A DNA stretch of 12,316 nucleotides from a candidate division KSB1 bacterium (GCA_022566355.1 JADFJB010000132.1:1-12316), one strand, 5' to 3'; counted from the stretch's first letter, positions 1 to 8,121 are shown. The notes: generated from the letters alone by a model not told the origin. Numbers and translations are program-made.

Positions 1-11
1 CAGAGGGTTAC

Positions 12-216
12 CTACTTTTCAAACGTAGCTATATCTCTTATATCCTTTTTAGAAATTTCCGGCACAGTCGCATTTTGTTAAGGATAGCCAACAACCAAAA
101 TCAAATAAGGCCGTTCGTTTGAGGGTCTTTTTAGAATTTTGTTGAGGAATGCCATAGGACTTGGGGGTGTGAGTAAGGCTTACCAGTCCGGCATTGTGAA
201 TGGCTGTAATTAACAT
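12..216 (-). pseudogene. C-terminal remnant of an iodotyrosine-deiodinase-like nitroreductase
   Basis: Read on the minus strand, this stretch encodes the last 67 or so residues of the same protein as the intact gene at 3631-4302 (for example [16 protein letters not shown], then [12 protein letters not shown], then NATVPEISKKD). By eye the two DNA copies are about 85% identical. The copy is broken twice. One extra base near 161-167, where the intact gene has one base fewer, shifts the frame. The TAA read from 78-80 replaces the Glu codon in the GYPEQN stretch. The normal end survives as TAG at 12-14. Homology stops about 10 bases from the stop codon of the threonine dehydratase gene, so the N-terminal two thirds is absent. 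An ATG with a GAGGATGAA leader sits at 216, but translation from it would leave the family frame after 18 residues. This is a non-functional relic. Confidence 0.9.
12..216. repeat. Direct repeat, copy A (nitroreductase 3' end)
   Basis: This is the first of two same-orientation copies of a roughly 205-base segment. The other copy is at 3631-3834. They differ by about 30 substitutions and one single-base indel, counted by eye. The pair brackets the vapBC, hypothetical, permease and dehydratase genes. Confidence 0.9.
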
Positions 217-223
217 TTCATCC

Positions 224-1186
224 TCAATTCCACGTCATATTTTGCAGCGCAGATAAATTCAGATTACCACCACTAAGAACACAAGCGACTTTGCTGCCGG
301 CAGGCGGCTTGATATCTTCAGTCAACAAAGCGGCTACGGTAGAAGCGGCAGCGCCCTCTGCCACCAGCTTGCATCTTTCCATAATCCAGGGAATAGCATC
401 GAAAATCTTTCTTTCATCTACGGCAACAATTTCATCCACAAAAACCTTACAGATTTCGAAATTATATTTACCGACTGTTTTGACGGTAAGACCATCGATA
501 ATGATAGGGATTTCATCGAGTGTTATAATTCGCCCTGCTTCGATACTGCGTTTCATCGCCGGTGCATGCGCCATTTCTACACCGATAACTTTTACTTTCG
601 GGTTGATTAATTTAACGATTTGCGCACAACCTGAAATCAGACCGCCTCCGCCTATGGGCACAATGAGCATATCAAGGTCGGGCACATCTTCGATTGTTTC
701 ATAGCCGACGCCGCCCTGGCCAGCTACCAGCAAAGGATCGTCGAACGGATGAATATAGGTCAGGTTATGTTCTTTCTGCAGTTCCAGAGAATGAGCATAG
801 GCATCATCCCAAATTTTGCCGTGCAGCACCACTTCGGCGCCATAAGCACGGGTAGCGCTTATTTTGGCTTCGGGAGCTCCATGAGCCATCACCACAGTCG
901 CTTTAACGCCAAATTCTCTCGCAGCACGCGCCACACCTTGAGCATGGTTGCCTGCCGATGAACAAATTAGCCCGCGGTCTTTGGCTTCCTGGGACATGTG
1001 GGCAAGCACATTAAGGGGGCCTCGTACTTTATAGGATCCGGCCTTCTGAAACATTTCAGCTTTCAAATAAACATCCGCGCCGGTGATCTCACTTAAGGTG
1101 GTAGAATGCATAACCGGCGTGCGGTGAATATAGCGATGTGCATTTTCACGAGCGATGTCAAAATCGGATTTCGTTAGATATTTCAT
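224..1186 (-). CDS. tdcB: Threonine dehydratase (threonine ammonia-lyase), short form without ACT domain
   Basis: PLP-dependent cytoplasmic enzyme predicted to convert L-threonine (and probably L-serine) to 2-oxobutanoate (or pyruvate) plus ammonia. The 320 residues show the fold-type II hallmarks in order. The PLP lysine is K53 in GSYKVRG, where most relatives have Phe before the Lys. The substrate loop SSAGNHAQG is at 76-84, the phosphate-cradling GGGGLISG at 179-186, VAEGAAA around 276-282, and CVLSGGN at 302-308. The protein stops after the catalytic domain, so the ACT domain that gives isoleucine feedback control in biosynthetic IlvA is missing. This resembles catabolic TdcB, although serine racemase-like activity cannot be excluded. 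The start is supported by AAGGAG seven bases upstream of ATG. It lies 34 bases after the permease gene and is almost certainly co-transcribed with it. Confidence 0.93.
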   Translation of the reverse strand: MKYLTKSDFDIARENAHRYIHRTPVMHSTTLSEITGADVYLKAEMFQKAGSYKVRGPLNVLAHMSQEAKDRGLICSSAGNHAQGVARAAREFGVKATVVMAHGAPEAKISATRAYGAEVVLHGKIWDDAYAHSLELQKEHNLTYIHPFDDPLLVAGQGGVGYETIEDVPDLDMLIVPIGGGGLISGCAQIVKLINPKVKVIGVEMAHAPAMKRSIEAGRIITLDEIPIIIDGLTVKTVGKYNFEICKVFVDEIVAVDERKIFDAIPWIMERCKLVAEGAAASTVAALLTEDIKPPAGSKVACVLSGGNLNLSALQNMTWN

Positions 1187-1220
1187 TGGCCAACTCCTTT
1201 AAACCGCTTTAGCAAAACCG

Positions 1221-2525
1221 CTAGGCGCTTTTCTTTCTCAAAAAATTAGTTACTAAATAGATCAAACTTAATAGGACAAGAAAAATCAACATTGCAGTGA
1301 GCTCGTTGGCTGGTAAATTCGACAGAAACCAGAGAATTGCAGCCGTTGAAAAAACCGGTACGGCATATCCTCCCGGAATTTTGAAGCCTCCCGCTTCATC
1401 TTGTTTGGTTACTCTGTATTTGATCACTGCAAGAACGACACCGAGGTAAATCAGCAAATAAGAGGCACTTGCTAAGATCGCAAGCTGCTTAAACTCACCT
1501 GTGCACGCAAAAAAGCATGCAAGTGTCGCATAGCCAATAATTGCAACATGCGGTGTTGAATAACTGGAATGGATTTTTGCAAGATTTTTTACAGGGATAA
1601 CATTATCTCGTGCTGCTGCGAATAAGATTCTGGGCATGTTCAGAACCATGCCGCTTAGATTCCCGAACATAGAAAAGAATGCTCCAAAAATGACAAGCGT
1701 TGCTCCAATTGGGCCGATCATATTTTTACCAACTTCCGCCAGGGGGGCATCCTTAAAATCGGCTAATGACCCACCCAACACTCCTTGTGCTGAAACCTGG
1801 ATAAGCATATATAAGGTGACGACAATGAGCATACTTAGCATAATTCCTTTGGGAATGGTCTTTTTAGGATTTTTAATCTCCCCACTGACATTCAAACTTG
1901 TTTCGGCTCCGATAAATGCAAAAATCAGGATGAGAGACACTTCGCCGAGGTCCAGTAAAGAAGGAGTCACTGTCCAGGTGAGATTCGAAGGCGAGAACCA
2001 AATCCAGCCAAAAAGGGCAATGAAAAGCAGGGGTGTCAGTTTGGCGATGGTATTAAATTTTACCAGCAGCATTCCTTTTTTAATTCCCCGGACATTTAAA
2101 TAAGCAAGACCTGTGAACATAGTTATAAAAAACAGCACTCTTATCCATTGCGTTTTAAAAACCGGAATGAAATAAGATATCGTATCGGCCAAAGCATTTG
2201 CAACAGCCGCATTGGCCATGATTGCAGCAACAATAAAAATGTTCGTGGTAATAAAACCTGCATATTTGCCAAAAGCAACTTCTATATAGGAATAGGCGCC
2301 GCCTGTAATGGTAATCTTACTACCGATTTCTGCGAAGCAAAGCATAATTAGCATAATGAGAACACCACATATCAGGTATGCCAGAATACTGGCTGCTCCT
2401 AATCTTGCCGCAACAATTGCCGGCAGGACAAATATACCTGCCCCAATGATAATGTTTATGGAGTTTGAAGCCAAACCCCAAACTCCAATTTCTCTTCGTA
2501 AGCCGTCGTTTTCAGTCATGAGCAC
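1221..2525 (-). CDS. APC-family amino acid permease
   Basis: Integral inner-membrane transporter of the amino acid-polyamine-organocation family, with about 12 hydrophobic segments in 434 residues. The unwound first helix carries IIGAGIF (about 26-32), the backbone substrate-binding motif of the family. The conserved helix 6/loop signature runs from FAFIGAE to NPKKTIPKGI (about 202-228). The start is ambiguous. GTG at 2525 lies five bases after AAAGGA, while ATG at 2520 lies ten bases after it and would give a protein two residues shorter. It is the first gene of a two-gene unit with the threonine dehydratase (34-base gap). This suggests uptake of threonine or serine, or exchange of a deamination product, but the substrate cannot be read from the sequence. 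Confidence 0.9.
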   Translation of the reverse strand: MLMTENDGLRREIGVWGLASNSINIIIGAGIFVLPAIVAARLGAASILAYLICGVLIMLIMLCFAEIGSKITITGGAYSYIEVAFGKYAGFITTNIFIVAAIMANAAVANALADTISYFIPVFKTQWIRVLFFITMFTGLAYLNVRGIKKGMLLVKFNTIAKLTPLLFIALFGWIWFSPSNLTWTVTPSLLDLGEVSLILIFAFIGAETSLNVSGEIKNPKKTIPKGIMLSMLIVVTLYMLIQVSAQGVLGGSLADFKDAPLAEVGKNMIGPIGATLVIFGAFFSMFGNLSGMVLNMPRILFAAARDNVIPVKNLAKIHSSYSTPHVAIIGYATLACFFACTGEFKQLAILASASYLLIYLGVVLAVIKYRVTKQDEAGGFKIPGGYAVPVFSTAAILWFLSNLPANELTAMLIFLVLLSLIYLVTNFLRKKSA

Positions 2526-2639
2526 AATTGTCCTTTTGCGTAAGGCAAGGTTAATTGTTTGTTTTCATATTATTTCTACTTGATTCTAATTCTGTTCTTT
2601 TCAAGCTGTCTAAGAACTTTACTGTATTTAGAAATAGGG

Positions 2640-2858
2640 TTAACATGATTTGTGTCCCTTGCAGTTTTTTTCTCGCTTGCCAACGTATTGTTCGCTTTTA
2701 ACCGGATCGATCTTAACCAGTTCGGGATCGCTGAATTCTCCCGTCGTAAGAATCACATCCGTATCGATTGTGATGTTTTGGACAATACTTTTTTCGGAAG
2801 GCGGTAAATAATAATAGTAAATGCCTACTGAACCAAGAATAAAGAAAAATAGAATCAA
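2640..2858 (-). CDS. Small membrane-anchored hypothetical protein
   Basis: I do not recognise this protein. It has one N-terminal hydrophobic helix (ILFFFILGSVGIYYYY), then an outside-facing polar tail of about 50 residues with two cysteines near the end (NCKGHKSC). Codon usage looks coding and the composition is protein-like, but the start is unsettled. The TTG at 2858 has no convincing ribosome binding site, and the nearest ATG (just upstream) is one base out of frame. The open frame continues upstream without a stop to the TAG that ends the PIN toxin at 2901, in the same frame as that toxin's C-terminal half. It could be a genuine small protein, or the tail of a gene that lost its start when this region was rearranged. 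Confidence 0.4.
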   Translation of the reverse strand: MILFFFILGSVGIYYYYLPPSEKSIVQNITIDTDVILTTGEFSDPELVKIDPVKSEQYVGKREKNCKGHKSC

Positions 2859-2900
2859 GCATTTTATTTTTAAATAGCTTGTCGTGTGAACGCAAGTTTT

Positions 2901-3300
2901 CTACACATCCTTATATGGTAGCCGATGCTGTTTTATCTCGTCCTTTAATTGTTCAAATTCAGGATCTTTATGCACGATAATTGCTTTATGTATTTGTGCC
3001 AATCCAGCGATACAACAGTCTGCGAACGACATTGATTTGCTTGCTTTAATCTCTCCTATTATTTTCGCCATATCTGGTTGTAGAGGCTGCTGTTTTATTG
3101 GAAGACCATCGATTAGATGCAGTCTTTTTTCCTTGTTCTCGGAGGGAGATATAGTAAAGTTCGATAGTACTGATTACGGAAATAAATATCTGAATTTTGC
3201 TTTCGACGGCATCAAGAAGGAGTTTTTCTACATCTTCAACGCCAGCTTCGTTCTCAATGAAAGTTAGTATTGCGGATGTGTCCAGAATATAGTTCTTCAT
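2901..3300 (-). pseudogene. vapC: VapC-like PIN-domain toxin, frameshifted
   Basis: PIN-domain proteins of this size are Mg-dependent ribonucleases, usually toxins that cleave tRNA or rRNA. The first 58 residues read cleanly from ATG at 3300, with the first catalytic acid D7 in ILDTSA and E47 in STIELYY. At the T6 run at 3125-3130 (A6 on the coding strand) the frame breaks. With one A removed the reading continues to TAG at 2901, giving a normal 132-residue PIN protein with the remaining acids D94 (SFADCC) and D112 (HKDPEF). As written, translation gives an 84-residue product that lacks both of these and should be inactive. The ATG overlaps the stop codon of the upstream antitoxin gene (ATGA). 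A single homopolymer error in the assembly could also explain the break. Confidence 0.85.
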
Positions 3301-3524
3301 TCTAGTTTGTCTTTCTGCCTTTCCTCTAGAAGAACAGAAACAAGATTTCCATTTCCGGAACCTTTAAGTTTTTTCATTACTGAAATCGTTGTTTTCCTTT
3401 TCAGTATCTCCGCATTTGCTTGTTCGTCTTCAAAGGTAACGGATAGCTTGGTGTCAGCCGGAAGTTTAAGAGAACGAAACAGTGATTTTAATTCGGATAG
3501 AGTAATAGTTGAAAGGTTCGACAT
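3297..3524 (-). CDS. Antitoxin-like protein paired with PIN toxin
   Basis: This 75-residue protein is translated just before, and overlapping by four bases (ATGA), the PIN-domain toxin gene, the usual layout of a VapBC-type operon. The sequence has a short basic/hydrophobic N-terminal part (LSELKSLFRSLKLPADTKL), an acidic centre (VTFEDEQ) and a charged C-terminal helix (LLEERQKDKLE) of the kind that wraps around a toxin. I cannot assign it to a specific antitoxin family. The ATG at 3524 is chosen because GGAG lies nine bases upstream. A TTG five codons earlier would put the start inside that ribosome binding site. A TATATT and the palindrome AAACGTTT lie upstream at about 3560-3575 and could be promoter and operator, but this is weak. 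Confidence 0.7.
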   Translation of the reverse strand: MSNLSTITLSELKSLFRSLKLPADTKLSVTFEDEQANAEILKRKTTISVMKKLKGSGNGNLVSVLLEERQKDKLE

Positions 3525-3630
3525 ATCTTTTATCTCCAATGAGTTTTGTTCACTGCAATATAAACAAAACGTTTGAAAAATGAAACTGAATCTTCACATT
3601 TGGTTCTAATAACCAGCTCCGAAGGCTTAT

Positions 3631-3834
3631 TTACTCTTCAAACGTTGCTATATCTTTTAAATCTTTTTTAGAGATATCTGGAACAGTCGCATTTTGTTCA
3701 GGGTAGCCAACGACCAAAACCAAATAGGGCCGTTCGTTTAAAGGTCTTTTTAGAATTTTGTTGAGAAATGCCATAGGACTGGGAGTGTGGGTAAGGCTTA
3801 CAAGGCCGGCGTTATGAACCGCAGTAATCAGGAT
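3631..3834. repeat. Direct repeat, copy B (inside intact nitroreductase gene)
   Basis: This second copy of the roughly 205-base segment also found at 12-216 forms the 3' end of the intact nitroreductase gene. Both copies are in the same orientation, with about 3.4 kb between them. Confidence 0.9.
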
Positions 3835-4302
3835 GCCGGTTGCAATTCCGACGGATTCCGAAGCATAGTAATTTTTAATTTTCCCGCCATCCTCCGTCAA
3901 TTCGTAACTCTGTGCAAAAATGACAATAAGGTAGGGCGCGGTTTCCAGGAACGGTTTTTCTGCCGTGGTGCCAAGCGGGGCCAATGCTTCCAGCCATTCA
4001 TTTGGCGCACGTTTGGTGTAAAACTCGTGCTCCTCCTTTTCTGCCTCTTCTCTAATTACCTTCTTGATATCCGGATTACTCACAACGACAAAATGCCATG
4101 GCTGCCTGTTGGCGCCATTAGGAGCTGTTCCTGCTGCAAGCAAGCATTGCTCGATTACTTCTCTTGCAACAGGTCGGTCGGAGAAATCACGAACCGTCCG
4201 CCGTTTTTCTAAATTTCGATAAAAATCAGCCGCACGTTTTTTCATTTCTTCCGGGGGATATTCCTTATAAGAAGGCAATGGGATAAATGGATATTTTGGC
4301 AT
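3631..4302 (-). CDS. FMN-dependent nitroreductase, iodotyrosine deiodinase (IYD)-like
   Basis: This 223-residue member of the nitroreductase/BluB/IYD superfamily is predicted to be a cytoplasmic FMN homodimer. Flavin-binding motifs are RRTVRDF (34-40), [10 protein letters not shown] (60-69) and THTP (171-174). It follows human IYD closely (AGTAP, FVVV, ETAPYLI, NAGLV, VGYP, ATVPD). It keeps the three lid residues that grip the zwitterion of the halotyrosine: E91, Y95 and K116, with the same 4- and 21-residue spacing as E157/Y161/K182 of human IYD. IYDs reductively remove iodide, bromide or chloride from halotyrosines. ATG at 4302 is chosen because AAGGA lies five bases before it. A longer frame to 4407 would overlap the upstream gene. 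It lies 20 bases after the FAD enzyme gene, so the two are probably one operon. A general nitroreductase role remains possible. Confidence 0.85.
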   Translation of the reverse strand: MPKYPFIPLPSYKEYPPEEMKKRAADFYRNLEKRRTVRDFSDRPVAREVIEQCLLAAGTAPNGANRQPWHFVVVSNPDIKKVIREEAEKEEHEFYTKRAPNEWLEALAPLGTTAEKPFLETAPYLIVIFAQSYELTEDGGKIKNYYASESVGIATGILITAVHNAGLVSLTHTPSPMAFLNKILKRPLNERPYLVLVVGYPEQNATVPDISKKDLKDIATFEE

Positions 4303-4322
4303 GGAATTCCTTAATTCTCGTT

Positions 4323-5540
4323 TCAAGCAAAAAATAAACGCCAAATTGTTTTTGGGGTTAAAAAATCTTGCTTTGATGTTTGACCTACCAGCATATCGGC
4401 TATCCAATCTGCAAAATATTTACTTTTGTTACAACGCCTTAGTAAAAGATTTAACAAGAGGTCATATTTGAGAAGTCGCTGCAATTTATAACTCAAACGC
4501 ATGGTATCACCCATCTCCTGCCAGACCCGATCTTGATAAACTTGAAGTTGTGATGCACTGTAATCCTCTCCTTTGCATACATCGGCTAAAACTTCAGCCG
4601 CTATTTTCCCCGAATGCATGGCATTCCCGATCCCTTCTCCGGTAAATGGATCGATGAGTCCCGCAGCATCGCCTAGCAGTATAAATCCATCTCCAAAAGC
4701 CTTTCGGATTTTGCTGCCCAATGGTAAATTTGAACCGTCTATATCGCCTATTAACCGGGCGTCGCTAAATCGCTCACTTAGAATAGATGATTTTGTAATT
4801 TGAATATGGGCTTCTTTTAAATTGATTTTCCTGGTCTTAAGCTCTGAGTGGAGCATTCCTAATCCTACATTGGCCGTGCCGTCTGCAAGAGGAAAAATCC
4901 AGAAATAACCAGGCACATAATCCTTAAGCAAATGAACTTCGAATGATGAATCAATGCCCTTTATTCCCTGGTAATAGCTCCGGGTTGCAACAACCCAATG
5001 ATCCAGGTCATGTTCCCATAAATCGGTTTTGCGTGAAATAATAGATTTAAAACCATCCGCCCCTATAACCACCCGGGCAGAATAGGTTTCGTAACTGCTT
5101 TGATTATTTGCAGCCCCCACAATTCCATTAACCTGGCCATTTTGCTGCAGGACATCCGTTACGGAAAAGTTTTCTTTCGTGGTGACTTTTTCTTTAGCAG
5201 CTTGAAATATAACATCATCGAAATCTGTCCTGCGACAAACATGGCCAATCATACCGTTGTTTGAATTTGAGCATTTTATTTCGGCTATATTCCCGTTTGG
5301 GGACGAGAGAGTAACACCATACATGCTGGACTTAGGCTTTGCTTTAAATGGTTTGACTAAACCAAGTTCTTCTAAAATGGTTAAGCATTTACCTGGTATG
5401 GCATCACCGCAGATTTTATCACGCGGGAATTTTTTCTTATCGACCAACAATACTTTTAATCCGGCTCGATGCGCATATAGTGCACAGGTTGCTCCTGCGG
5501 GACCGCCGCCGACGATAATAATGTCAAAATCGTATTGCAT
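4323..5540 (-). CDS. Geranylgeranyl reductase-family FAD-dependent oxidoreductase
   Basis: This 405-residue flavoprotein belongs to the group 2 hydroxylase-like fold, geranylgeranyl reductase branch. Motifs in order are the dinucleotide-binding VGGGPAG (10-16) with D34 at the end of the second strand, [10 protein letters not shown] (41-50, the branch signature), GADG (160-163), PGYFWIFP with NVGLG (210-228), and [19 protein letters not shown] (290-308), which contacts the FAD. Members saturate isoprenoid chains of archaeal lipids, chlorophyll or menaquinone (MenJ), but others act on unrelated substrates, so no substrate is assigned. A basic, hydrophobic C-terminal helix region (about 350-370) may bind the membrane surface. 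It is the first gene of a unit with the IYD-like enzyme 20 bases downstream. The ribosome binding site is poor (GGGA ten bases before ATG). Confidence 0.88.
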   Translation of the reverse strand: MQYDFDIIIVGGGPAGATCALYAHRAGLKVLLVDKKKFPRDKICGDAIPGKCLTILEELGLVKPFKAKPKSSMYGVTLSSPNGNIAEIKCSNSNNGMIGHVCRRTDFDDVIFQAAKEKVTTKENFSVTDVLQQNGQVNGIVGAANNQSSYETYSARVVIGADGFKSIISRKTDLWEHDLDHWVVATRSYYQGIKGIDSSFEVHLLKDYVPGYFWIFPLADGTANVGLGMLHSELKTRKINLKEAHIQITKSSILSERFSDARLIGDIDGSNLPLGSKIRKAFGDGFILLGDAAGLIDPFTGEGIGNAMHSGKIAAEVLADVCKGEDYSASQLQVYQDRVWQEMGDTMRLSYKLQRLLKYDLLLNLLLRRCNKSKYFADWIADMLVGQTSKQDFLTPKTIWRLFFA

Positions 5541-5908
5541 TTAGTTTAATCCCAATCATGAGTAAAGGAGAGTGAGGTATAGTTTTCTTATTTCGGTCGA
5601 AACAATAATCTGGTTCCGTCGATTAAGAGATTTCATTGCAATGTACTCATTAAAACTATATGGGTTTCCAATTCAAAATCAAGCCATTTTTCACTGTATT
5701 TTTCTTAAATATTTTGCAGTTATTAAATATTTTTAATAAACACAAATCCAACTTATTCCCTGGATTGGGATTTACCGCTGCTGTATTTTAATTTTATCTG
5801 GTGCTCAAAACCAGTTTTATCACTCAACATTTTTAACTTTATTTAATAATTGCATAGAAAATGAATAGTTTTGGGTTGAGTTAATTTAATAGTATTTTGG
5901 AGGTATTT
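5541..5908. other. Divergent intergenic region, AT-rich
   Basis: About 370 bases separate the FAD enzyme gene (leftward) from the secreted protein gene (rightward), so both promoters should lie here. I see no gene. There is a perfect 8-bp AT hairpin at 5720-5739 (TTATTAAA/TTTAATAA) and a 5-bp stem at 5798-5814 followed by TTTT, too weak to call a terminator. TAGTTTTG near 5865 fits the Bacteroidetes -7 consensus TAnnTTTG, but no TTTG lies at the right distance upstream, so no promoter is called. Confidence 0.5.
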
Positions 5909-8098
5909 ATGGTGAGAAATATAAGGTCTACCAAACGATCGATTTTTATATTTGCTGTGATTATGGGATTGTTTGGTTTTACAAATCCCGGTATGACCCA
6001 ATTAAGTTTGGTTTCATCAACACCATCTGATGGAGAAACCAACGTAGGTACTGTCGCCACTTTTACTTTCACATTTAGCGAAGCATTGGATACCACAGCC
6101 AGGTTTGAAGAAGGGCCGGATTTCCTTCCATTTTTGGCTTTAGAATTATATCCGGATTCCGCAGGAACGCCTGAAAATATTATAATAAGCGTTGATTTAA
6201 AAACCATAACTCTCGTAAATATGCCCCTGATAACAGACACAAGATTCTTTCTCTTTTTGTCCGGCGCCAGAAGTAGCGCTGGAGAAGGATTAGATAGGCC
6301 CTATGCTATAACATTTACTACTGGCAACAGCCTCCCAACGGCCACTGTATCCGGAACCATAAATTATACGGGCGGTGATGCGAGTGGGACGGCAATTGCT
6401 CTTTTTCAGCAGGCTCCTTTCTCAGACGATGATGGAGGGATTTTAGCGGGAGGAGTCGTGCCGATTGGATCATTTAATTTGGGGCATTTCACAACTTTAG
6501 GGACGGGAGGTTTTACTATTAATTATGTTCCAGCCGGGGAATATGTGGTATTGGCGTTTAAGGATGTCAATATGGACGGCGAACTTGAATTGATAAACGA
6601 TGCTTTTGGCGGATATGATTCGAACTCGGATAAAGTTGCCGATTTCATTACAGTTGGAGATGGAGCCACTATAAGTAATATAGACATAGATATAAATATC
6701 ATTCAAACGGCAACCGCTGGTGAAAACTCTGCTACTTCTGAAACCCTTGCGAAAACCCAAGCCGCCGACGCCGTATTAACCGCTGTCTTTGGAGGGGATC
6801 TCTCACCCAATGGGGACGGTTTGGCGCCAATCTGGAATTACTTATATTACAGTGCGAATGAGGATAGTCTTTTTAGTGTCGTATCTTTCGTAGATTTGTT
6901 TTTTCTGGATCCATTTGTGTTTGGAGATGATGGAGATGACGGCCTGCAATCTATTTTTAATACTCCTTTACCAGATAATTGGATTGACTCTGATTTAGCG
7001 GCGGATTCGGCATGGGCGAATGGCGGCAGCGAGTTTGTTAGCTCCAATCCGGATCTTGAGATTAGCGTTGGTTTGTTCAATTTACCTTTGTCTGATCCAG
7101 GAATGTTAAAAAATTCTCGAAATTGGCGGAGTAATTCCCAATATAAAGATCCGAATTATCTTAATTATTTTAAAAAAGTTAGCGCAGATACAGACACTGT
7201 TGCTGTTTGGTTTTTTTCATTTTATTCAGATTCTACTAATCAATTCTTTGGGATTGGGGTTGATGCACTCACGGGAGCAACAATAGATTTTGGCCAAGGA
7301 ACTGGGCCTGTTTTTCCAACCACAGCAATTGACAATTTAGATGCCGCCAATAATGAAGCTCTAAATTGGGCATCAGATGCTGTCCTTATTTTTGTGGGAA
7401 ATTCATTTCTTGATTTAACTCCCGATGGATTTTCTACATTTTGGTCATTTTCTTACTATGCTGCCAGCAAAGATTCAATTCGGACTTTCACAATGGCCTC
7501 AGGCTCTGTAGCTATGGCAGAATCAGCATCAAAAGATAACGCGAACTCATTGGATGCATTGCCTGCCAATTTCTGTAACAGTACGGAAGCATTAACATTA
7601 GCCGAACAAAATAGTGAAGATTTCCGCAACGTTCATCCAAACACTCTTGTAAATGCTACCTTGTCCCGGGGTCAACTTCCAGGAGATTCAGCGGTAGCTG
7701 TGTGGAAAATTTCTTATTTTTCACCTGTAGATTTTGCATCATTGGAATTATTCATTGATGCAGAAACGTGCAACATTGTCACGGATGTGGAAGAAAATTC
7801 GGATATAACTGGAATTCCATCTAAATATAATTTGGAACAGAACTACCCTAATCCCTTCAATCCGGAAACGGTTATAAGCTATCAGATTCCCCAATCCGGC
7901 CAAACCAAGCTAACCATTTATAACCAATTGGGGCAAGTCATGCGAATTCTGGTAAATGACGTAAAGTCAGCCGGCCAGTATAAGATTTTGTGGAATGGGC
8001 TGGATCAAAATGGCAACCAGGTTGCAAATGGCGTGTACTTCTATCGTTTGGATTCAAATGTTTTCACACAAACCAGGAAGATGGTTTTAATGCGGTGA
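5909..8098 (+). CDS. Secreted modular protein with Big_5-like domain, two PepSY-like modules and a type IX-style C-terminal sorting domain
   Basis: This 729-residue exported protein starts at ATG 5909, with GGAGG five bases upstream; a TTG at 5897 would overlap that site. Signal peptide 1-31 has a basic start and hydrophobic core. Residues 34-139 look like a Big_5/SbsA Ig-like domain (STPSDGETNVG, TFTFSEALD, AITFTTG). Residues 145-265 form a carboxypeptidase-regulatory-like beta module with an acidic turn (DVNMDGELE) that may bind calcium. Two related modules follow, at about 285-462 and 487-625. Each has ADAVL or SDAVL, then LSPNGDG or LTPDG, a W...YY..S..DS core, LPDN or LPAN, VAVW, and VDALTG or IDAETC, the last part resembling PepSY. 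Residues 640-729 are the sorting domain: NYPNPFNP, a GQ...L turn and VYFYRL. These domains normally direct export or surface attachment by type IX secretion. Function unknown. Confidence 0.85.
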   Translation: MVRNIRSTKRSIFIFAVIMGLFGFTNPGMTQLSLVSSTPSDGETNVGTVATFTFTFSEALDTTARFEEGPDFLPFLALELYPDSAGTPENIIISVDLKTITLVNMPLITDTRFFLFLSGARSSAGEGLDRPYAITFTTGNSLPTATVSGTINYTGGDASGTAIALFQQAPFSDDDGGILAGGVVPIGSFNLGHFTTLGTGGFTINYVPAGEYVVLAFKDVNMDGELELINDAFGGYDSNSDKVADFITVGDGATISNIDIDINIIQTATAGENSATSETLAKTQAADAVLTAVFGGDLSPNGDGLAPIWNYLYYSANEDSLFSVVSFVDLFFLDPFVFGDDGDDGLQSIFNTPLPDNWIDSDLAADSAWANGGSEFVSSNPDLEISVGLFNLPLSDPGMLKNSRNWRSNSQYKDPNYLNYFKKVSADTDTVAVWFFSFYSDSTNQFFGIGVDALTGATIDFGQGTGPVFPTTAIDNLDAANNEALNWASDAVLIFVGNSFLDLTPDGFSTFWSFSYYAASKDSIRTFTMASGSVAMAESASKDNANSLDALPANFCNSTEALTLAEQNSEDFRNVHPNTLVNATLSRGQLPGDSAVAVWKISYFSPVDFASLELFIDAETCNIVTDVEENSDITGIPSKYNLEQNYPNPFNPETVISYQIPQSGQTKLTIYNQLGQVMRILVNDVKSAGQYKILWNGLDQNGNQVANGVYFYRLDSNVFTQTRKMVLMR
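6761..7783 (+). repeat. Two related internal protein modules
   Basis: Residues about 285-462 (6761-7294) and 487-625 (7367-7783) of the secreted protein align. Shared landmarks are the DAVL start, an SPNGDG/TPDG turn, the aromatic run (WNYLYYSANEDS against WSFSYYAASKDS), LPDN/LPAN, VAVW and VDALTG/IDAET. Identity is modest, so this is an old duplication visible at protein level only. Confidence 0.65.
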
Positions 8099-8121
8099 GG
8101 TTTGTCACTTTAATTAAAACC

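Noticed and set aside
3120-3135. Programmed -1 frameshift in vapC
   Set aside because: A -1 slip at A AAA AAG runs into TAA within four codons; the PIN frame needs the opposite direction.
3568-3646. Inverted repeat AACGTTTGAA/TTCAAACGTT across the vapBC-nitroreductase junction
   Set aside because: Only 10 bp with a 59-base gap, and one arm is ordinary coding sequence; likely chance.
3631-4407. Long form of the nitroreductase starting at 4407
   Set aside because: It would overlap the end of the FAD enzyme gene by about 85 bases, the added residues are not family-like, and ATG 4302 has a good ribosome binding site.
5897-5908. TTG start for the secreted protein
   Set aside because: The TTG lies inside the sequence that serves as GGAGG ribosome binding site for the ATG at 5909.
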